From NCBI GenBank assembly GCA_016987375.1, contig PJRA01000220.1:204545-268433 (forward strand): DNA of 63,889 nt, written 5' to 3'. The position numbers were made by a program, and so were the translations under genes. This document shows positions 59,103 to 63,889 of the stretch, in pieces. Under the pieces are notes generated by a model. That model was not told the DNA's origin and did no database searches. It worked only from the letters and a program-made list of their open reading frames with translations. Origin of the DNA: Brachionus koreanus. Taxonomy: Eukaryota > Rotifera > Eurotatoria > Ploima > Brachionidae. Each line of letters starts with the position of its first letter. The stretch's first letter is position 1.

Positions 59103-59477
59103 AGACGACCCGGTAGACCAAAAGTTACTCCAAAAGGCTTGGAAAGACAACCCGGTGAAGTTGTCAATAATTTTATCGATGAAGATACGTATGAAAACTA
59201 TCTAGATATACCGGTAAATAAGCAAACAAATATACAAATAAACAATACAACAGAAATCATTTATGAAAATGAAGAGGAAGAAGAAATAGACCACGTTGAA
59301 TTATAAGTTACTGCTGGTGTAGAGGCAATTCAACCGATACGTTGTCGTGGTAGACCAAAAAAAAGTGTCAACGATGTTCCAACCACTCAATCAAACAAAA
59401 GAACTGCTTCAAACAATAATCAAATTGATGTTGAATACAGTATGTTGCAAAAGTTTAGAAATTTTTTTATTTGTTAA
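59103..59477 (+). pseudogene. Degenerate ORF with two AT-hook-like motifs
   Basis: One frame gives RRPGRPKVTPKGLERQPGEV, an acidic ENEEEEEIDHVEL, a TAA at 59304-59306, then IRCRGRPKKSVNDVPTT and QIDVEYSMLQKF. GRPK cores are the DNA minor-groove-binding AT-hook. It lies just after the LINE tail and has no clear start. It may be a fragment of a transposon protein or of a lost gene exon; the in-frame stop argues against function as one exon. Confidence 0.45.
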
Positions 59478-60623
59478 CACAAAGATTGTTTTTATGTGTA
59501 AAAAAGGCGGGAAAAAGTGGCTTTTTTTTTAAAAATCTATTTGTGATCAATCCAATAACGTAAAACCAAAAAAAAAATTAAGTGAAAAAAAAAATCACAG
59601 AAAAAATACAAAAAAGCTATACAATTAATAAAAAAAAGAGGTTCAAAAGTTAAGAATTTTTTAAAATTTAACAAGATTTTAACAAGTAAAGAGTTTAAAA
59701 TAAAGACGCTTAACTTTTTTCACTAAGAACTATGACCAGCCAGACCTACATCAGCTTGTGCTTGCAAGCCTCCACATCCTGGTCCAGCCTGCGTCTGCGT
59801 CATCATCATCACCACTCCTCTTTTCTCATTCGAACTGGCAACCGTCAAAGGCAGAGTTTATTATTTTGAAAACTTTTTTTCAAAAAAATTAAAAATGAAT
59901 TTGTTATACTTGGAAAACACTTCTTTTTATACCCTGTTATATTGGCTTCTATTGGTCAATTTTATACTTGCCTAAATTTGCCCAATTTTGCTCATTCTTG
60001 AAAGTTTTTGTATTTTTTGTTTAAGTTTTTTGTAATTTTTCGATACTTTCCAAGACTTGTTTCGTGTTAATGTGTGTTTGTTAAGTCCTTACCCTTCCAT
60101 TTTCTCATCTGGACTTGAGACCAGCAATAACTTGGATGGCAACAATCATGAAAGAGCACACTGAAATGAGAACGACTTGGGGTGAAACAAGAGTGAAAGC
60201 AAAAGATCGACTTGAGTAGAAATCAAAAGGGAAAAAGTTTATCATATTTGTTTTTATCCTCCACCTCATAATGTCAAAGAAATTTTCTAAAAAACATGTT
60301 TTTTTAATTTTTGAAATTTATTTAAAAATATGAATCTATTAAAAGATCAATCTCATTTATCTCAGTGATACAAAATAATCCAACTCCACTGAGAAAAAAA
60401 ACTTTTTGTTTGTAAAACTTGATCCAAACAAAATAATTTTATAATAAAATAAGAAAAAAAATAATATTTATTAATTTATTGAAGAAAAGTTAAAATTAAA
60501 AAAAATGAAAATTATTAATAGCAGATTTCAAATGAAATTTCTGCACCTGAATTGCTTTTTTTTGCTACTATTTGTATTTGGATTCATACTCTAATTGAGC
60601 AGATATACAATATACAATAACAA
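59478..60623. other. Non-coding stretch with a GC-richer patch
   Basis: Mostly A/T runs, but 59738-59850 stands out with balanced composition (ACCAGCCAGACCTACATCAG near its start, then TCATCATCATCACC). 60060-60240 is also less AT-biased. No gene, tRNA fold or known RNA could be assigned. Confidence 0.4.
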
Positions 60624-60749
60624 ATGCATACTTTAAGTTTCGACCATGCTTTGTCGTTGATGAAATCGAATGCCTGTATTTCTATTGACTCTGAAAGTAT
60701 AGGTGATTTGTTTCCGATTGACCTGCCTAATGACGAGAAAATAATTTAA
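60624..60749 (+). CDS. Small ORF, unknown
   Basis: 41 codons starting MHTLSFDHALSLMKSNACIS and ending FPIDLPNDEKII before TAA. Amino-acid and codon make-up look more coding-like than nearby AT-rich frames. It could be an exon or a decayed transposon piece. No homology recognised. Confidence 0.25.
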   Translation: MHTLSFDHALSLMKSNACISIDSESIGDLFPIDLPNDEKII

Positions 60750-61324
60750 AATTGTTGTATCCATTGCTTTTTTATGTTTAAAAAATTCAGGAAATTGAGG
60801 AAAATATTATCTAAATGTTACTATAAATAGATATCAAAAACAATCAATTTTTAGACTTTCTATACTGTTTAAAAGTATATTATAATAGCACAAAATTTTT
60901 TGTAAATAAAATGTACTGAATTCGATTTATAATATTAAAACTTTTTTTTCAAAATAGTAAAAATTTTAAAATCAATAAAAATATACTTTTATTTGAACTG
61001 TACACTTAATTTTTTCAAAAAAATAAATATTTTAATTTAGCACATATATGTTTTTTTATGTTTTTTTCATAGCTTTTGTACATTGTTATGTACCTCGATC
61101 GATTACAGTGTACTTTTTTTTTAAAAAAAACCTCATTTTTTTCATTTTACTGGAAAATGAATATTAGAAAATCAAACAGATTTTTAGAAATTAAAAAAAA
61201 AAAGAAAAACGAAGACAAAAATATTGACGATACTCATATTTTTTAAATTAAATTTAAAATTAAATATATTAATAGTTAAAAATAAAAATTGTTTAAACAA
61301 CTTTAAATAATTTTTGAATAAAAA
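60750..61324. other. Region upstream of CDC40
   Basis: AT-rich with long A and T runs; expected to hold the CDC40 promoter and 5' UTR. A small balanced patch (TACCTCGATCGATTACAGTG at about 61091-61110) breaks the A/T runs. No known element can be named. Confidence 0.4.
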
Positions 61325-63207
61325 ATGTCGACAAGTTTAAATTTGATTCAGAGCTACAATTCAGAAAGTGACGATGAAGACCAAGAACATTCATCCGAGT
61401 GTGTACAGTCGGATGAGTCGAAGCCAGATGAAAAAATAGAAATAAAACCAGAACTAGCTATTGTGCCCACAATTACAGTCAATGCAGCGCCAGTTGTTTT
61501 CTATTCAGTTAGCAATCTTGGTTTATTTAAAAATTCAAAAAGTTTATCTAATTTTTTTTAGAAAGAACAAGATGAACACGAGTATATAGAGCCTAACAAA
61601 GAGCTCATGTTCAATCCAAAGTATGAAGAAATGTGGACTCCTGCACTTGGACCGCAAAATCCGCGCATATCAGACTTCCACAAAGCTCAAAAAAATACAC
61701 TAAATGGCTTTATTGAATCAGCAACTGTAAACGATTTTCAATTTGAAAATCAGAGACAAACATTCAACGCTTACGGTTATGCCTATGATCCGTCTTTTAA
61801 TGCTAATCAAATAGTAGGCGATGTAAACCAAGCAGTTCAAAATAACAGTAATTTTGAGAAAAATTTTTTTTTTATATTTTTTTTATTAATAAAATAATAA
61901 AAACAAAATTAAAAATAAAAAAGATAATTTTTTTTTAAAATTTTTAAGTGGTGTCAGTGTTTGAATCAAAAAGTAAGCCAACAGAGCAGAAAGAAAAGCG
62001 AAAGCGGGATCGCAACAACGATGCGTCGGACGTCGACGGATTCAAAGGACCATGGGCTACATACACAGACCGGGTGCATGTGGCGAGGCCGACTGAAGAG
62101 GAGAAAAAAGAACTGGCAGTCATATTTGCCAAAAAGAACAAACCGATGCGATTCATCGAGCCCGAGGACATGGAGTGCAAGTCTACTTTGCACATAGACG
62201 ACCCTTTGGACTATCAGGGACGGTCTTTTTTGCATATACCACAAGATGTCGATGTTAATTTGAGGGCCGAAGAACCGCCCGAAAAATGCTACATACCAAA
62301 AAAATGCCTGCACACTTACACTGGTCATACAAAAGGAATACAAAAAATAAATTTTTTTCCCATATCTGGTCATTTGTTTCTCACTTGTTCAATGGATTGT
62401 AAGGTTAAATTGTGGGAGTTTTACAAGGGAAGACGATGCATTCGCACATACAGTGGCCATTCGCAGGGCGTACGCGATGTATCGTTTAATCGAGATGGCA
62501 GTGAATTTTTGACCGCTTCCTATGATAGATACATTAAGCTATGGGACACTGAATCAGGAGTGTGTAAGGCCAAATTTACAAATAGAAAAATTCCCTATTG
62601 TGTTGTATTTAATCCGGATGAGGACAAACAAAATTTGTTTGTGTGCGGCACTGCGGACAAGAAGATTTTATGCTACGATATTCGTAGCGGCGAAGTGGTC
62701 CAAGAGTACGATCGTCACTTGGGAGCTGTGAACACAATTACTTTTGTGGACAATAACAGAAGAATAGTGTCGACGTCGGACGACAAGAGCGTGCGCGTAT
62801 GGGAATGGGACATACCAGTCGATTTTAAGTACATAGCCGATCCGTCTATGCACTCGATGCCGGCCGTGGCCTTGTCTCGAAACGGAAAGTACTTGGCTTT
62901 TCAGTCTATGGACAATCAGATAAAAATAATGGAGCCCATGGCCAATTTTAGATGGAAAAATAAGAAAACATTTAGAGGCCACATGGTCGCCGGGTATGCC
63001 TGTGGACTAGATTTTTCGCCCGACATGAGCTTTATGATATCCGGTGATGCCAACGGCAATTTGGTAGTGTGGGATTGGCGCACTACACGAATTTTCGAGA
63101 GAATAAAGGCTCATCAACAGGCATGCATGGACGCCAAATGGCACCCGCATGAGTCGTCAAAGATTTTGACCTGCGGCTGGGACAATGTGGTTCATTTATG
63201 GGACTAG
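61325..63207 (+). CDS. CDC40: Pre-mRNA-processing factor 17 (CDC40), WD40 splicing factor
   Basis: A spliceosome protein needed for the second catalytic step of splicing, nuclear. Three exons: 61325-61507, 61562-61847, 61949-63207; phases agree and the sum is 1728 nt (575 aa; human CDC40 is 579). The start MSTSLNLIQSYNSESDDEDQ resembles the acidic family N-terminus. FNPKYEEMWTPALGPQNP, FQFENQRQTFNAYGYAYDPS, DGFKGPWATY and DYQGRSFLHIPQDV are family signatures. Seven WD40 repeats follow: SGHLFLTCSMDCKVKLWE, GSEFLTASYDRYIKLWD, FNPDEDKQNLFVCGTADKK, HLGAVNTITFVDNNRR with STSDDKSVRVWEW, SMHSMPAVALSRNGKYLA, GHMVAGYACGLDFSPDMS and WHPHESSKILTCGWD, ending in HLWD. Introns are 54 and 101 bp. Exon 1 uses a GTTAGC donor. 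Nothing suggests damage. Confidence 0.97.
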
Positions 63208-63275
63208 ACAGACAAAAAAGCTTGTTAAAGATTCTTTGATTTTGATTTTTTCATGTACATGTACAAAATTAGCTA

Positions 63276-63281
63276 AATAAA
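63276..63281 (+). terminator. CDC40 polyadenylation signal (AATAAA)
   Basis: A canonical AATAAA 69 bases after the CDC40 stop codon, followed by T-rich DNA at 63291-63300. The distance is normal for a compact animal 3' UTR. Confidence 0.6.
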
Positions 63282-63786
63282 GGATAAAAATTATTTTTTA
63301 AAATAACAATTTAGATCATCAATTTACACAATAATTTCTTACTGTGCATTATTATTTTTTCTAAGGCTTTTTTATTTTTTTTTCTAATTTAAAAGGCAGT
63401 GAAAATACTATAATCGGAACCGCAAGACATCTTAGCTATTCGACATAAGTATAAATGCTTCTTTGCTTCTTTGACCAAGTTATTTTAACAAATGTAAAGC
63501 AAAATTAAGTTTTAGATAAAAAATAAATCAATATTCTATCAATTAGATTAAATTTTTTAGACAATCAATTATATTTTCTTTATCAAAATCAGCTATTAAA
63601 TTTATCGAAAACGTTTATCTATAAATAGTTTTTATTTATAATGAAAGAACCTTCATAGAATAATGAAAGTTACTCTTAAAAAATGAAAAATTCATCTTAA
63701 ATTCATTGTATTTTTGTTTATTATTAGAAATAAGTATTTTGAAAGAAAATTTCACTATCACTTTCTACTATTACCATTTTTTTGAG
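63282..63786. other. AT-rich non-coding stretch
   Basis: No supportable gene or repeat. It should hold the CDC40 downstream region and possibly the 3' end of a minus-strand gene entering from the right. Confidence 0.4.
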
Positions 63787-63889
63787 TTATTGTTGGCTGA
63801 TATTAAAGCTTTTTTTTCCTTTCAGCGGTCTACCTTTAAATCCTTTTTGACTTATTGCTATCGTTTTAGCTTCTATTTGCATTCTATCT
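63787..63889 (-). CDS. Possible partial C-terminal exon at window edge
   Basis: On the minus strand an open frame runs in from the right edge and reads MQIEAKTIAISQKGFKGRPL then KGKKSFNISQQ before TAA. It is basic, with an AT-hook-like GRP core, and the DNA is less AT-biased than the stretch to its left. Too short to identify; it may be the last exon of the next gene or a transposon piece. Confidence 0.3.
   Translation of the reverse strand, partial: DRMQIEAKTIAISQKGFKGRPLKGKKSFNISQQ

Noticed and set aside
61944..62982. Minus-strand frames of 83-135 codons over CDC40 exon 3
   Set aside because: Antisense shadows of a confidently identified WD40 gene.

Overview
This window is AT-rich nuclear DNA from an animal. 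Genes are split by GT-AG introns, intergenic and intronic DNA is full of decayed transposons, and there are two assembly gaps (36232-36257 and 48472-48659). I cannot name the species. CUL5 and a kinesin-3 with an FHA domain point to a metazoan, and the base composition and compact gene models would suit a rotifer- or flatworm-like invertebrate (a guess).

Layout. (1) 1335-43513, minus strand: one very large kinesin-3 gene of the KIF16B/STARD9 type. I could chain 26 exons with every splice phase compatible into one frame of about 3606 codons. The order is motor domain (exons 1-9), neck (10), FHA region (11-14), many short tail exons (15-24), one giant 6-kb tail exon (25) and a last exon (26). 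(2) 32310-33581, plus strand: an intronless 423-codon gene of unknown function nested antisense in kinesin intron 10. (3) 46654-57219, minus strand: complete CUL5, 10 exons, 776 aa. (4) 61325-63207, plus strand: complete CDC40/PRP17, 3 exons, 575 aa. The starts of CUL5 and CDC40 face away from each other across about 4.1 kb. A possible partial C-terminal exon leaves the right edge on the minus strand.

The rest is mostly a transposon graveyard: at least three groups of non-LTR (LINE) reverse-transcriptase relics, several Tc1/mariner transposase relics, and a series of short inverted-repeat elements. Two of these have clear target-site duplications: a hAT-like element with 8 bp (36160-36320) and an almost perfect hairpin element with 9 bp (39132-39348). 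Kinesin introns 4 and 5 and CUL5 intron 9 hold most of them.

The genes do not form an operon. Kinesin-3 would carry cargo on microtubules, CUL5 is the scaffold of an Elongin/SOCS-type ubiquitin ligase, and CDC40 is a second-step splicing factor. No CRISPR array, rRNA or convincing tRNA was seen. Exon limits were read by eye from splice signals and phase, so small errors are possible, especially for kinesin exons 16-24.
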